Source: Streptomyces sp. GQFP (lineage in GTDB: Bacteria > Actinomycetota > Actinomycetes > Streptomycetales > Streptomycetaceae). Taken from it: a stretch of DNA of 64,000 bases. The notes under the pieces are model-generated. The model saw only the letters and a program-made list of their open reading frames with translations, had not been told where the DNA came from and made no database searches. The stretch is from NCBI RefSeq assembly GCF_021545335.1, contig NZ_CP089312.1, forward strand, positions 6,014,001 to 6,078,000, read 5' to 3'. Both the position numbers and the translations under genes were made by a program. Of this stretch, positions 23,605-31,672 are shown piece after piece (the stretch's first letter is position 1; each line of letters starts with the position of its first letter).

Positions 23605-23668
23605 GGTTCGTTCGTCCGCGGGCCGGTGGGGGCTTGTCGCGCAGTTCCCCGCGCCCCTATCGGGGCGC
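23605..23668. repeat. Dispersed intergenic repeat, copy 1
   Basis: A roughly 64-bp element containing CGCAGTTCCCCGCGCCCCT followed by an inverted GGGGCGC. A near-identical copy lies at 32703-32766. The inverted arms GGGGCGC/GCGCCCC form a small hairpin. The element is of the kind scattered in many Streptomyces genomes. Here it sits between gudD and the IclR gene. Confidence 0.75.
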
Positions 23669-23724
23669 TGCGCGCGCCCGATCCAGCCCGCGCCCGCGAA
23701 CTCGTACGACAGAACCCGTGCCCC

Positions 23725-25359
23725 CTACGCCAGCGGCACCCTCGTGAACCGCCCCGCCGTCCTCAGCTCCCCCTCGATCCGGGACGCCGTCCCGTGCAGC
23801 TCCGGCAGGATCTCCTCCACGCACTGCTCCGCCGTACGCCGGGTTGTGTGCATCTCCACGCTTACCGCCGCGACCACCCGGCCCGTGCGGTCGCGGACCG
23901 GGACCGCGATCGAGCGCAGGCCCTCCTCCAGCTCCTCGTTGACCAGGGCGTAGCCCTGCTTCCGTACCTCCGCCAGTACCCCTGTGACGGCTTCGTCCGG
24001 TGTGTCGGCCAGGAGGACTCGGCCCATCGAGGTGGGGTACGCCGGGAGGCGCGTCCCGACCGTGATGTTGGCGCTCATGATGCGCCTCGTCGCCACCCTC
24101 GCCGTGTACTGGATCTCCGTATCCATCAGTACCGCCAGGGACGCCGACTCCTGTACCCGGCCCGCGAGTTCGGCCAGGTGGGGGGAGGCGATCTCGGGCA
24201 GGGAGGTGCGGGAGAGGGGCGGGAAGCCGAGGGACAGGACTCGGGGGGTGAGGGTGAAGGTCCGGCCCTGCGACTCCACGTATCCCAGGTGCTCGTACGT
24301 GATCAGGGCCCGGCGTGCGGTCGCCCTTGCCAGGCCCGTTGCCCGGGCGACCTCCGTCAGGGTCAGCTCGGCGCGGGACTCGCCGAAGGCTGTCAGGACG
24401 GTCAGGCCCCTGGCCAGGGACTCGATGAACTCCCGGCCCAGTTCCTGCTTCGAGGCCCCCGTCCAGGCCGCCAGGTCCGAGGGGCGTGCCGGTGGCTTGG
24501 AGGCTGGCCGCTCCCTTAGTTCGGCCTCCATCGCCGCCACCGTCGACCGCAGTCGCGGCAGCAGTTCCTCGCGCAGGTCGGTCGCCGTGCGGCGGCTCGT
24601 GTGGCTGACCACGCTCGCCACACAGGCCACCCGGCCCGTACGGGGGTCCCGTACGGGTACGGAGACCGCGACCAGCCCCGGCTCGATCAGCTGGTCGTCC
24701 AGTGCCCAGCCGTCGGCGCGGGCCCGCTCGACGTACGCCTCGAAGTCGGCGTCCGAGGCGTCCGAGGCGCCCGAGGCGTCCGAGGTGCGTGGCGGGACCG
24801 CCGGGAAGCCCAGGTCGGTCGGGTCCGCCGTCCGGCGTTCGTGCCAGCGGTGCCAGTCCGCGGGCGTCCATTCCGTGGCGAACAGCGGGCCGGGGGCGGT
24901 GCGTTCGGCGGGGAGGAGGTCGCCGATGCGGAAGCTGAGGGACATCGCGCGGCGGCGGGTTGCCTGGTGGATGAAGCGGATGCCGTCCCGGTCGCCGACC
25001 GCCAGCGACACCGACTCGTCCAGCTCGTCGGCGAGGGCGTCCGCGTGCGCGTCGAGCAGGGCGGGCAGCCGGAGGGCGGCCAGATAGGCGTTGCCGAGTT
25101 CCATCAGCCGAGGGGTGAGAACCGCGTCCCGGCCGTCGAGACGGACGTACCCCATGCGGGCGAGGGTCGCCGTGATCCGGTCGACGGTGGAACGCGCCAG
25201 GCCGGTCGCCCGCTCAAGACCGCTCAGGCTCAACGTCCCGCCCGCCTCCGTCAGTTGCCGCAGTACGGCGATCCCGCGCATCAGCGGGGCGACGGCCTCG
25301 GCGGGCACGGGAGCGGGGGCGGAAACCTGGCCGGGGACGGGGTGGACGGGGTCAATCAT
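23725..25359 (-). CDS. Tandem (double) IclR-family regulator
   Basis: 544 residues from the ATG at 25359 (MIDPVHP, behind GGTGAGCCC); a start at 25407 is possible. Two full IclR units are fused. Unit 1 has a winged helix (RGIAVLRQLTEAGGTLSLSG, LARSTVDRITATLARMGYV) and a ligand domain. Unit 2 starts near residue 315 with RGLTVLTAFGESRAELTLTE and ATARRALITYEHLGYV, then VGTRLPAYPTSMGRVLL and VNEELEEGLRSIAVPV, which are typical of PcaR-type effector domains. Single IclR proteins are about 250-280 residues. It probably controls gudD. Confidence 0.88.
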   Translation of the reverse strand: MIDPVHPVPGQVSAPAPVPAEAVAPLMRGIAVLRQLTEAGGTLSLSGLERATGLARSTVDRITATLARMGYVRLDGRDAVLTPRLMELGNAYLAALRLPALLDAHADALADELDESVSLAVGDRDGIRFIHQATRRRAMSLSFRIGDLLPAERTAPGPLFATEWTPADWHRWHERRTADPTDLGFPAVPPRTSDASGASDASDADFEAYVERARADGWALDDQLIEPGLVAVSVPVRDPRTGRVACVASVVSHTSRRTATDLREELLPRLRSTVAAMEAELRERPASKPPARPSDLAAWTGASKQELGREFIESLARGLTVLTAFGESRAELTLTEVARATGLARATARRALITYEHLGYVESQGRTFTLTPRVLSLGFPPLSRTSLPEIASPHLAELAGRVQESASLAVLMDTEIQYTARVATRRIMSANITVGTRLPAYPTSMGRVLLADTPDEAVTGVLAEVRKQGYALVNEELEEGLRSIAVPVRDRTGRVVAAVSVEMHTTRRTAEQCVEEILPELHGTASRIEGELRTAGRFTRVPLA

Positions 25360-25473
25360 GGGCTCACCGTAATGCCCGTAGGGAACCGCCGACCGTGCGC
25401 CCGGCACCCACTCTTACCGCCACCCACTCCTACCGGCACCCACTCCTACCGGCACCCACCACTACGGGAACCC

Positions 25474-26775
25474 TTACCGGCGGGTGATCGCCACCCGGTG
25501 GTTCCCGTCGAGGTCCGCGCTCGCCACGGTGATGCGGATGCTCCGCCTCGGGTCCGTGAAGGACTCGCCGGGGGCGAAGGGCGCGTCGGAGAGTTCCGCG
25601 TGGACGTTCGGGCTGCGCGTGCAGCCGCCGCTGTCCCGGCGGGAGTCGTACACCGTGATCGGACCACGGCCCGTGTCGACGTTCGCGTCGACCTTGTAGA
25701 TCAGCACACCCGGCCGGCACACCGTCTCGTCGTTGCCCTCGCGCGTCCGCAGCTCGACGGCGTACCCCGTACGGGAGTTGATGGGCACGAAGACCAGTTT
25801 CGCGCCGCCGGGACGGGCCAGCGGGGTGAGGGTGTACTCGCTCGTCCCGGCCGCCACCGCGCACCCGACCTGCGCGGGGTCCAGCCAGCCGAGCTTCCAC
25901 TTGTGCCAGCCGAGCAGGTCGTTGTTGGCCCCCCAGTCCTCGCTCATGATGTCCCAGTGGCCGACCGCGCCCCCGCCGTGCTGCGTGTAGAGGTCGGGCA
26001 GCCCGAACACATGGCCGTTCTCGTGCGGGAGGACGCGGTAGCCCGTGGTGTCGTACGACCCCGAGCCGTCGTCCTGCCGGGAGTAGACGAAGGACGCGTT
26101 GGCGACGGGCACCCCGTCCGCGACCGGCGCCTCCCTGTTGCCGGCGAAGGTGACGGACAGGACGGTGTCCAGGGCGGAGGGGCCCGCGTTCGGGGTGACC
26201 AGCACGTTCAGCAGGTCGTACGAGCGGAAGTCGACCTTCGGGTCGGCCGCGGCCACGATGTCCTGGACGAGCCTGCGGTAGCCGGGGTCGAAGGGGGCGC
26301 CGCGCTGTATGCCGTACGAGCGGAAGGCGCGGGGCATCCGCAGCCAGGTGTCGACGGGGGCCTCGGGGCGGTAGTCGAGGCGGCCGTAGGAGCTGGTGGT
26401 GAACCAGTCGCGGGTCTGCGGGAAGAACTCCGCGAGCCGGTCGAGGGCGCTGCCCTGGCCGGGGGCGTCGGAGAAGTCGACCATCAGGTTCAGTGCGCGG
26501 ACGGTGCCGGTGGAGCGGGAGTAGCCGGCCGGGGTGGGCAGGCCCTCGGACATCTGGACGCCGAGGCCGCCCCTGATCACACAGGGGCTGAGCTGGGAGG
26601 AGCGGGCCAGCGGGACCGAGCCCGCGGCCGTCGTGGAACCCCTGGTGAGCTGTCCGGTCCCGGCCGAGGTGCTGACCGCGAGGGTCAGCGCGGCCACGGA
26701 CACCAGGGCGGCCACCCGGCGGGGACGCGGGGTGCCCGGCGGGCGTATCCGACGACGGCTGGTCGGCTGCTGCAT
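25474..26775 (-). CDS. Secreted M6-type metalloprotease
   Basis: 433 residues from the ATG at 26775 (MQQPTSRRR), with AAGGG upstream; a start at 26832 would add 19 residues. A Tat-like or long signal peptide (SRRRIRPPG, then VAALVSVAALTLAVSTSA) leads to a zinc-protease domain. It has VLPHENGHVFGLPDLY with HExxH (His251, Glu252, His255), a downstream GHWDIMSEDWG Met-turn, and a beta-rich C-terminus. This fits the M6 (immune inhibitor A-like) family of extracellular peptidases. Monocistronic. A 14-bp palindrome lies about 120 bp upstream. Confidence 0.87.
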   Translation of the reverse strand: MQQPTSRRRIRPPGTPRPRRVAALVSVAALTLAVSTSAGTGQLTRGSTTAAGSVPLARSSQLSPCVIRGGLGVQMSEGLPTPAGYSRSTGTVRALNLMVDFSDAPGQGSALDRLAEFFPQTRDWFTTSSYGRLDYRPEAPVDTWLRMPRAFRSYGIQRGAPFDPGYRRLVQDIVAAADPKVDFRSYDLLNVLVTPNAGPSALDTVLSVTFAGNREAPVADGVPVANASFVYSRQDDGSGSYDTTGYRVLPHENGHVFGLPDLYTQHGGGAVGHWDIMSEDWGANNDLLGWHKWKLGWLDPAQVGCAVAAGTSEYTLTPLARPGGAKLVFVPINSRTGYAVELRTREGNDETVCRPGVLIYKVDANVDTGRGPITVYDSRRDSGGCTRSPNVHAELSDAPFAPGESFTDPRRSIRITVASADLDGNHRVAITRR

Positions 26776-26892
26776 GCACGGACCCTTCGCGCCACGGCAG
26801 CCGCCGGTCTCGGACTGCACCCTTCCGATCACCCTGTGTCGAGGTCGGCGGGAGCGCGCGCTGGAGGAGACCGATCGTGGGTATCCCGCCCC

Positions 26893-26922
26893 GATTCCAT
26901 GTGACCCAGGTCACATGGAATC
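26893..26922. promoter_or_regulatory. 14-bp perfect inverted repeat upstream of the protease
   Basis: GATTCCATGTGACC (26893-26906), CA, GGTCACATGGAATC (26909-26922). It lies between the divergent protease and TetR genes and could be an operator for either. Further imperfect GGGGA/TCCCC repeats at about 26943-27002 lie nearer the TetR start. Confidence 0.6.
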
Positions 26923-27018
26923 TCTTCGGATGCGGGAAATAACCGGGGACCACTTCCCCGTTTAGCCATGTGTCCGAGCGAAACGGGGACTGCCTCCCCG
27001 GATCGAAACACACCGTTC

Positions 27019-27060
27019 ATGAAGTCCATGAAGTCCGTGAAGTCCGTGAAATCCATGAAG
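27019..27060 (+). repeat. Degenerate 9-bp direct repeats in the TetR leader
   Basis: ATGAAGTCC, ATGAAGTCC, GTGAAGTCC, GTGAAATCC and ATGAAG follow each other from 27019. Each copy offers an in-frame ATG or GTG, so the annotated start of the TetR gene is uncertain. The only copy-independent RBS (AAGGAG, 27058-27063) points to the GTG at 27070. Confidence 0.7.
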
Positions 27061-27069
27061 GAGTACGCC

Positions 27070-27711
27070 GTGCAGACCGCGACCCCCGTGCAGAAGGCGA
27101 CCCGGCCCCGCGCCGACGCCCTGCGCAACCGGGAGCGGATCGTCACCGCCGCCCGCGAGATGTTCGTCGAGTTCGGCGCCGAGGTGCCGATCGACGAGAT
27201 CGCCCGCCGGGCCGGCGTCGGCAATGCCACGGTGTACCGCAACTTCCCGGACCGGGAGGCCCTCGCCCGCGAGGTCGTCTGCTCGGTCATGGACCGCATG
27301 TCCGAGGCGGCCGAAGTCGCCCTCGCGGAGACCGGCGACGCCTTCGCGGCGCTGGAGCGCTTTGTGCACGTCACCGCCGACGAACGCCTCAGCGCGCTCT
27401 GCCCGATGATGACCAGCACCTTCGACAAGCGTCACCCCGACCTGGAGGCGGCGCGGGAGCGGGTCGAACAGCTCACCGAGAACGTCATGGACCGGGCGAA
27501 GGCGGCCGGTCAGCTCCGCACCGACGTGGGCGTCGGCGACCTGATGGTCGTCGTGGCCCAGCTCAGCCGTCCTCCGGCCGGCACCGGCTGCATGAGCATC
27601 GACCGCTTCGTGCACCGGCACCTGCAACTGTTCCTGGACGGTCTGCGGGCCCCGGCCCCCTCCGTGCTCCCCGGCACGGCCGCGACGATGGAGGACCTGC
27701 GCCAGCCCTGA
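27070..27711 (+). CDS. TetR-family regulator of the downstream transporter
   Basis: 213 residues from a GTG at 27070 behind AAGGAG. The HTH is RERIVTAAREMFVEFGAEVP, then DEIARRAGVGNATVYRNFPD. The ligand domain (about 70-195) has DAFAALERFVHVTADERLS and VGVGDLMVVVAQLSRPP. It lies 116 bp upstream of a DHA2 transporter on the same strand, so it probably represses that transporter and itself, responding to a transported drug (inference). Repeats precede the start. Confidence 0.88.
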   Translation: MQTATPVQKATRPRADALRNRERIVTAAREMFVEFGAEVPIDEIARRAGVGNATVYRNFPDREALAREVVCSVMDRMSEAAEVALAETGDAFAALERFVHVTADERLSALCPMMTSTFDKRHPDLEAARERVEQLTENVMDRAKAAGQLRTDVGVGDLMVVVAQLSRPPAGTGCMSIDRFVHRHLQLFLDGLRAPAPSVLPGTAATMEDLRQP

Positions 27712-27827
27712 CGGCGACCTGACCCTCTCTCCACACCTCTCCGCTCCCCTTTTCTCGTCCCCGTCACGTCCTTTTCGCGTTCCTTCACGTCCTTTTTCCG
27801 TCACGAAGTCCCGAAGTGGGTACCCCC

Positions 27828-29360
27828 ATGTCTGAAACAGCCCAGGCTGTCGCCGCCAAGGCGCCGGCACCCGACGCCAACCGCTGGAAGGCGCTGACCT
27901 TCATAGCGATCGCCCAGCTGATGGTCGTGCTCGACGCGACCATCGTGAACATCGCCCTGCCCTCCGCCCAGCAGGACCTGGGGATCTCGGACGGCAACCG
28001 GCAGTGGGTCATCACGGCCTACGCCCTCGCCTTCGGCGGACTGCTGCTCTTCGGCGGCCGGATCGCCGACATCTGGGGCCGCAAGAACACCTTCGTCACC
28101 GGTCTGATCGGCTTCGCCGCGGCCTCCGCGCTGGGCGGCGCCGCGACGAACGAGGCGATGCTCCTCGGCTCCCGCGCCCTCCAGGGTGCCTTCGGCGCAC
28201 TGCTCGCGCCCGCCGCGCTCTCCCTGCTCGCGGTGATGTTCACCGACGCCAAGGAGCGCGCCAAGGCGTTCGGCATCTACGGTGCGATCGCCGGTGGCGG
28301 TGGCGCCGTCGGTCTGATCCTCGGCGGCTTCCTCACCGAGTACCTCGACTGGCGCTGGACGTTCTTCGTCAACATCCCGTTCGCGATCGTCGCCGCCCTC
28401 GGCGCGTACTTCGTCATCCGTGAGCCGTCCGGCAGCCGCAACCGCTCGCCGCTCGACATCCCGGGTGTCGTCCTGTCCACCCTCGGTCTGGTCTCTCTCG
28501 TCTACGGCTTCACGCGGGCCGAGTCCGAGGGCTGGAGCGACTCCCTGACGATCGGCATGTTCGTCGCCTCGGCGGTGCTGCTGGCGGCCTTCGTGTTCGT
28601 CGAGGCCAGGGTCAAGGCCCCGCTGCTGCCCCTGCGCGTCATCACCGAGCGCAACCGCGGCGGTGTCTACCTCTCCCTCGGCCTCGCGATCATCGCGATG
28701 TTCGGCCTGTTCCTCTTCCTGACCTACTACCTGCAGGTCGTGAAGGGCTACTCGCCGGTCAAGACCGGCTTCGCCTTCCTGCCGATGATCGTCGGCATGA
28801 TCACGGGCTCCACCCAGATCGGCGCCCGCCTGATGACCCGGGTCGCCCCGCGCCTGCTGATGGGCCCGGGCTTCCTGGTCGCCGCACTGGGCATGCTGTT
28901 CCTGACCCAGATGGAGATCGGCTCCTCGTACGCGGCCCTGCTCCTGCCGGCCATGCTCCTGCTCGGCCTCGGTATGGGTACGGCGTTCATGCCGGCCATG
29001 TCCCTGGCCACGCTGGGCGTCGAGCCGCGTGACTCCGGTGTCGCCTCCGCGATGGTCAACACCTCGCAGCAGGTTGGCGGCGCCATCGGTACGGCCCTGC
29101 TGAACACCATCGCCGCCTCGGCGACGACGACGTACGTCGCCGACCACATCGGCGGCGCGTCCTCCCGCTCCCAGCAGCAGCTGGTCCAGCTGAAGGGCAT
29201 GGTCGAGGGCTACACCAGCGCCATCTGGTTCGCCGTCGGCATCCTGGTCGCCGCCGCGGGTATCGCCTTCACCTTCATCAACGCCGGCCGCCCGGACATG
29301 GGTTCGGTCAGCGGCGAGGGCGCGGAGGAGGAGCTGAAGGTCCCGGTGGTCGCCCACTGA
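27828..29360 (+). CDS. DHA2-type MFS drug transporter (EmrB/QacA-like)
   Basis: 510 residues from the ATG at 27828. It has 14 predicted membrane helices. N-terminal AQLMVVLDATIVNIALPSAQ is the DHA2 motif in TM1. The loop 2-3 motif is GGRIADIWGRKNTF. Motif C-like GAIAGGGGAVGLILGGFLTE lies in TM5, and the TM9-10 region has FAFLPMIVGMI. It exports drugs in exchange for protons. It forms an operon-like pair with the TetR gene, and an inverted repeat follows the stop. Confidence 0.92.
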   Translation: MSETAQAVAAKAPAPDANRWKALTFIAIAQLMVVLDATIVNIALPSAQQDLGISDGNRQWVITAYALAFGGLLLFGGRIADIWGRKNTFVTGLIGFAAASALGGAATNEAMLLGSRALQGAFGALLAPAALSLLAVMFTDAKERAKAFGIYGAIAGGGGAVGLILGGFLTEYLDWRWTFFVNIPFAIVAALGAYFVIREPSGSRNRSPLDIPGVVLSTLGLVSLVYGFTRAESEGWSDSLTIGMFVASAVLLAAFVFVEARVKAPLLPLRVITERNRGGVYLSLGLAIIAMFGLFLFLTYYLQVVKGYSPVKTGFAFLPMIVGMITGSTQIGARLMTRVAPRLLMGPGFLVAALGMLFLTQMEIGSSYAALLLPAMLLLGLGMGTAFMPAMSLATLGVEPRDSGVASAMVNTSQQVGGAIGTALLNTIAASATTTYVADHIGGASSRSQQQLVQLKGMVEGYTSAIWFAVGILVAAAGIAFTFINAGRPDMGSVSGEGAEEELKVPVVAH

Positions 29361-29399
29361 CCCCGGCGGCCGTCCCCCTCGTACCCCTTCGGGCCGCTC

Positions 29400-29484
29400 C
29401 GTACGTCACGCGGGGTGGGGACGCCTCGTGACGTACGACTCCAGGATCTGCCCTGGTTCCGCTCAGCGGAGCCAGGGCAGATCC
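29400..29484. terminator. Two back-to-back hairpins between convergent genes
   Basis: CGTACGTCACG (29400-29410) pairs with CGTGACGTACG (29427-29437). GGATCTGCCCTGG-T-TCCGC (29444-29462) pairs with GCGGAGCCAGGGCAGATCC (29466-29484). The second stem contains the stop codon of the MarR gene, so its last codons form the stem. Confidence 0.7.
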
Positions 29485-29972
29485 GCGCCCGCGTCCTTCG
29501 GCTGAAGGCCCTGGGCGACGATCTCCATGACCTCGTGGAGCGTCTTGCGCTGCTCGTCGCTGATCCGGTCGAACAGTGCCTGGCGTACGGCGGTCACATG
29601 GCCCGGCGCGGTGCGCCGGAGCACCTCCTGGCCCTGGTCGGTCAGGACCGCGAACTGGCCGCGCTTGTCCGAGGGGCAGTCCTCGCGCCGCACCCAGCCG
29701 TTCTTCTCCAGCCGGGCGATGGCGTGCGAGAGCCGGGAGCGGGTGATCTTGGCCTTCATGGCCAGCTCGGTCATGCGCAGCCGCCCGTCAGCGGCCTCGC
29801 CGAGACCGACGAGCAGACCGTAGTAGACGTGCGGCATACCCGCGTCGCGCTGGAGCTGACGGTCGAGGTGGTCCTCCAGCAGCGTGACGGCGTGCATGTA
29901 CGCGCGCCAGGTGCGCTGTTCCTCGTCCGTGAGCCAGCGGGGCTCCTCGTCGGATGTAGATGCCGTGTTCAT
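29463..29972 (-). CDS. MarR-family regulator
   Basis: 169 residues from the ATG at 29972 (MNTASTSDEE). An upstream in-frame start at 30131 would run across the divergent gene and is rejected. The winged helix has LRMTELAMKAKITRSRLSHA, IARLEKNGWVRREDCPSDKR and GQFAVLTDQGQEVL with the wing Asp-Lys-Arg. It is divergent from the dioxygenase gene, with a CTTGA-type palindrome between them. It probably represses the dioxygenase. Confidence 0.9.
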   Translation of the reverse strand: MNTASTSDEEPRWLTDEEQRTWRAYMHAVTLLEDHLDRQLQRDAGMPHVYYGLLVGLGEAADGRLRMTELAMKAKITRSRLSHAIARLEKNGWVRREDCPSDKRGQFAVLTDQGQEVLRRTAPGHVTAVRQALFDRISDEQRKTLHEVMEIVAQGLQPKDAGADLPWLR

Positions 29973-30040
29973 GTACTCCACTCTACGTTCCCCGTCCTTG
30001 AATTTTAAACCAAAGTGATGTATGTTCAGTATGCGAGAAG

Positions 30041-30054
30041 CTTGAGACTTCAAG
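30041..30054. promoter_or_regulatory. Palindrome, candidate MarR operator
   Basis: CTTGA-GACT-TCAAG, with a related CTTGAAG at 30061-30067 and CTTGAAT at 29998-30004. These half-sites lie between the divergent MarR and dioxygenase starts. Confidence 0.55.
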
Positions 30055-30105
30055 ATGCAGACTTGAAGGAGAGCCTGTCTCGGGTAACCGAAGGGAGCAG
30101 CAGTC

Positions 30106-30897
30106 ATGTCCGCCGCCATCCAGGAGCGCATGCCCGCGCTCTACCTCAGTCACGGCGCGCCCCCGTTGGCGGACGACGCGATCTGGCCCGGCCAGCTCGC
30201 CGCCTGGTCGGCCGACCTGCCGCGCCCCAGGGCGATCCTGATGGTCTCCGCCCACTGGGAAGAGGCCCCGCTCGCCATCGGCGCCATCGAAACGATCCCC
30301 CTCGTCTACGACTTCTGGGGCTTCCCGGAGCACTACTACCAGGTCGAGTACGCCGCCCCGGGCGCCCCCGAACTCGCCGAGTCCGTACGGAAGCTGCTGC
30401 GGGCCCCCGGCATCCCCGTCCAGGACGTCCCGGACCGTGGTCTCGACCACGGCGCGTACGTCCCCCTGGTGGAGATGTTCCCCGAGGCGGACATCCCTGT
30501 CCTCCAGATCTCCATGCCTACGCTCGACCCGGTGAAGCTGATGGACATCGGCCGCAAGCTCGCGCCGCTGCGCGACGAGGGCGTGCTGATCGTCGGCTCC
30601 GGCTTCTTCACCCACAACCTGGCCGCCCTGCGGCACACGGGGCCCGGCGTGCCGACCTGGTCGAGCGAGTTCGACGACTGGGGCCGCCGGGCGCTGGAAG
30701 CGCGGGACGTGGACGGCCTGCTGGACTTCCTGAACAAGGCTCCCGCCGGCAAGTACGCCCACCCGCGCACCGAGCACTTCGCCCCGCTCTTCGTGACGAT
30801 GGGCGCGGCCGACGTGGCCGGCGAGCTGGACTCCCAGAAGTCGGTCATCGACGGCTTCTGGATGGGGATGGCCAAGCGGTCGGTGCAGTTCGGCTGA
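30106..30897 (+). CDS. DODA-type (LigB-like) extradiol dioxygenase
   Basis: 263 residues from the ATG at 30106 with GAAGGGAG upstream. It shows YLSHGAPPLADD (metal His), ILMVSAHWEEAPLAI (second His), GLDHGAYVPLVEMFPEADIP and GSGFFTHNLAALR, then HPRTEHFAPLFVTMGAA. These are the conserved residues of class III extradiol enzymes acting on catechol-like substrates (DOPA dioxygenase, YgiD). It is paired with a divergent MarR, an arrangement common in Streptomyces. The natural substrate is unknown. Confidence 0.9.
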   Translation: MSAAIQERMPALYLSHGAPPLADDAIWPGQLAAWSADLPRPRAILMVSAHWEEAPLAIGAIETIPLVYDFWGFPEHYYQVEYAAPGAPELAESVRKLLRAPGIPVQDVPDRGLDHGAYVPLVEMFPEADIPVLQISMPTLDPVKLMDIGRKLAPLRDEGVLIVGSGFFTHNLAALRHTGPGVPTWSSEFDDWGRRALEARDVDGLLDFLNKAPAGKYAHPRTEHFAPLFVTMGAADVAGELDSQKSVIDGFWMGMAKRSVQFG

Positions 30898-30964
30898 CCT
30901 CGTAGGCCGGTATTCGGCCCCTTCGGGCAGGTGCCCGGGGGCCGGAAGGACCATGCCCCCGACC

Positions 30965-31486
30965 TCAGAGTTCCTTCTCGTACCAGGCCACGTCCCAGTA
31001 CCGGCCGAACTTGCGGCCCACCTCGCGGTACGTCCCGACGTACCGGAACCCGAAGCGCTCGTGCAGCCGCACGGACGCCTCGTTCGGCGGCACGATCCCG
31101 GCCAGCGCGCGGTGCACGTCCTCTCCGGCGAGGGCCGCGAAGAGGGCCTTGTAGAGCAGGGTGCCCACACCGCGCCCGCCCGCGTCCGGTGCGAGATAGA
31201 CGGTGACCTCCACAGTGGTGCCGTACGCCGGCTTCGCCCGGTAAGGGCCGGATGTGGCATACCCCAGAATCCGCTGTGAGTCCACCTCGGTGGCAACCAT
31301 CAGGCGATGCGGGCCGTCTTCAGGGTAGGAGAGCAGCCAAGGGCGGCGCTCTTCCGGTGTGAAGACCTTGGTGTCGAACGTGGTGGGTGTCTCGCGCACG
31401 TAGTGGTTGTAGAGGTCGGTGAGAGCTGCGAGATCAGCCTCGACTCCCGGCCTGACCTGCACCTCTGCATGTTCCGACGACATCAC
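30965..31486 (-). CDS. GNAT acetyltransferase, phosphinothricin-acetyltransferase-like
   Basis: 173 residues from the ATG at 31486 (adjacent ATG at 31483). It has VRPGVEADLAALTDLYNHYV, ETPTTFDTKVFTPEERRPWL and the acetyl-CoA loop VYLAPDAGGRGVGTLLYKAL. The C-terminal IVPPNEASVRLHERFGFRYV and KFGRYWDVAWYEKEL are characteristic of Bar/Pat-type N-acetyltransferases. It is divergent from the hrdD-type gene. A pat-like gene beside hrdD is also known in S. coelicolor (recalled). It may detoxify glutamine-analogue compounds. Confidence 0.88.
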   Translation of the reverse strand: MMSSEHAEVQVRPGVEADLAALTDLYNHYVRETPTTFDTKVFTPEERRPWLLSYPEDGPHRLMVATEVDSQRILGYATSGPYRAKPAYGTTVEVTVYLAPDAGGRGVGTLLYKALFAALAGEDVHRALAGIVPPNEASVRLHERFGFRYVGTYREVGRKFGRYWDVAWYEKEL

Positions 31487-31544
31487 GCCTCCTTTGCGCG
31501 CGGCACAGGGTACTGCAAGATCAGAAAAATAGGAGGGCGCGGTG

Positions 31545-31570
31545 GGAATTCTGTCCTGATTCCAGTCGTT
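31545..31570 (+). promoter_or_regulatory. Sigma-R type promoter for hrdD
   Basis: GGAAT (31545-31549), exactly 18 bp, then GTT (31568-31570). This equals the sigma-R consensus GGAAT-N18-GTT of the Streptomyces thiol-stress response. It lies about 100 bp before the hrdD start at 31673. hrdD is an established sigma-R target in S. coelicolor. Confidence 0.75.
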
Positions 31571-31672
31571 GTTTCCTTCGGATGCCGGGCACGCGAGGAG
31601 TGTGCTGAGCGTTCAGAGACAAACAGGAACATCCAGGACCACCCGCTGACCTACCATCGCAAGGGAGCACGC

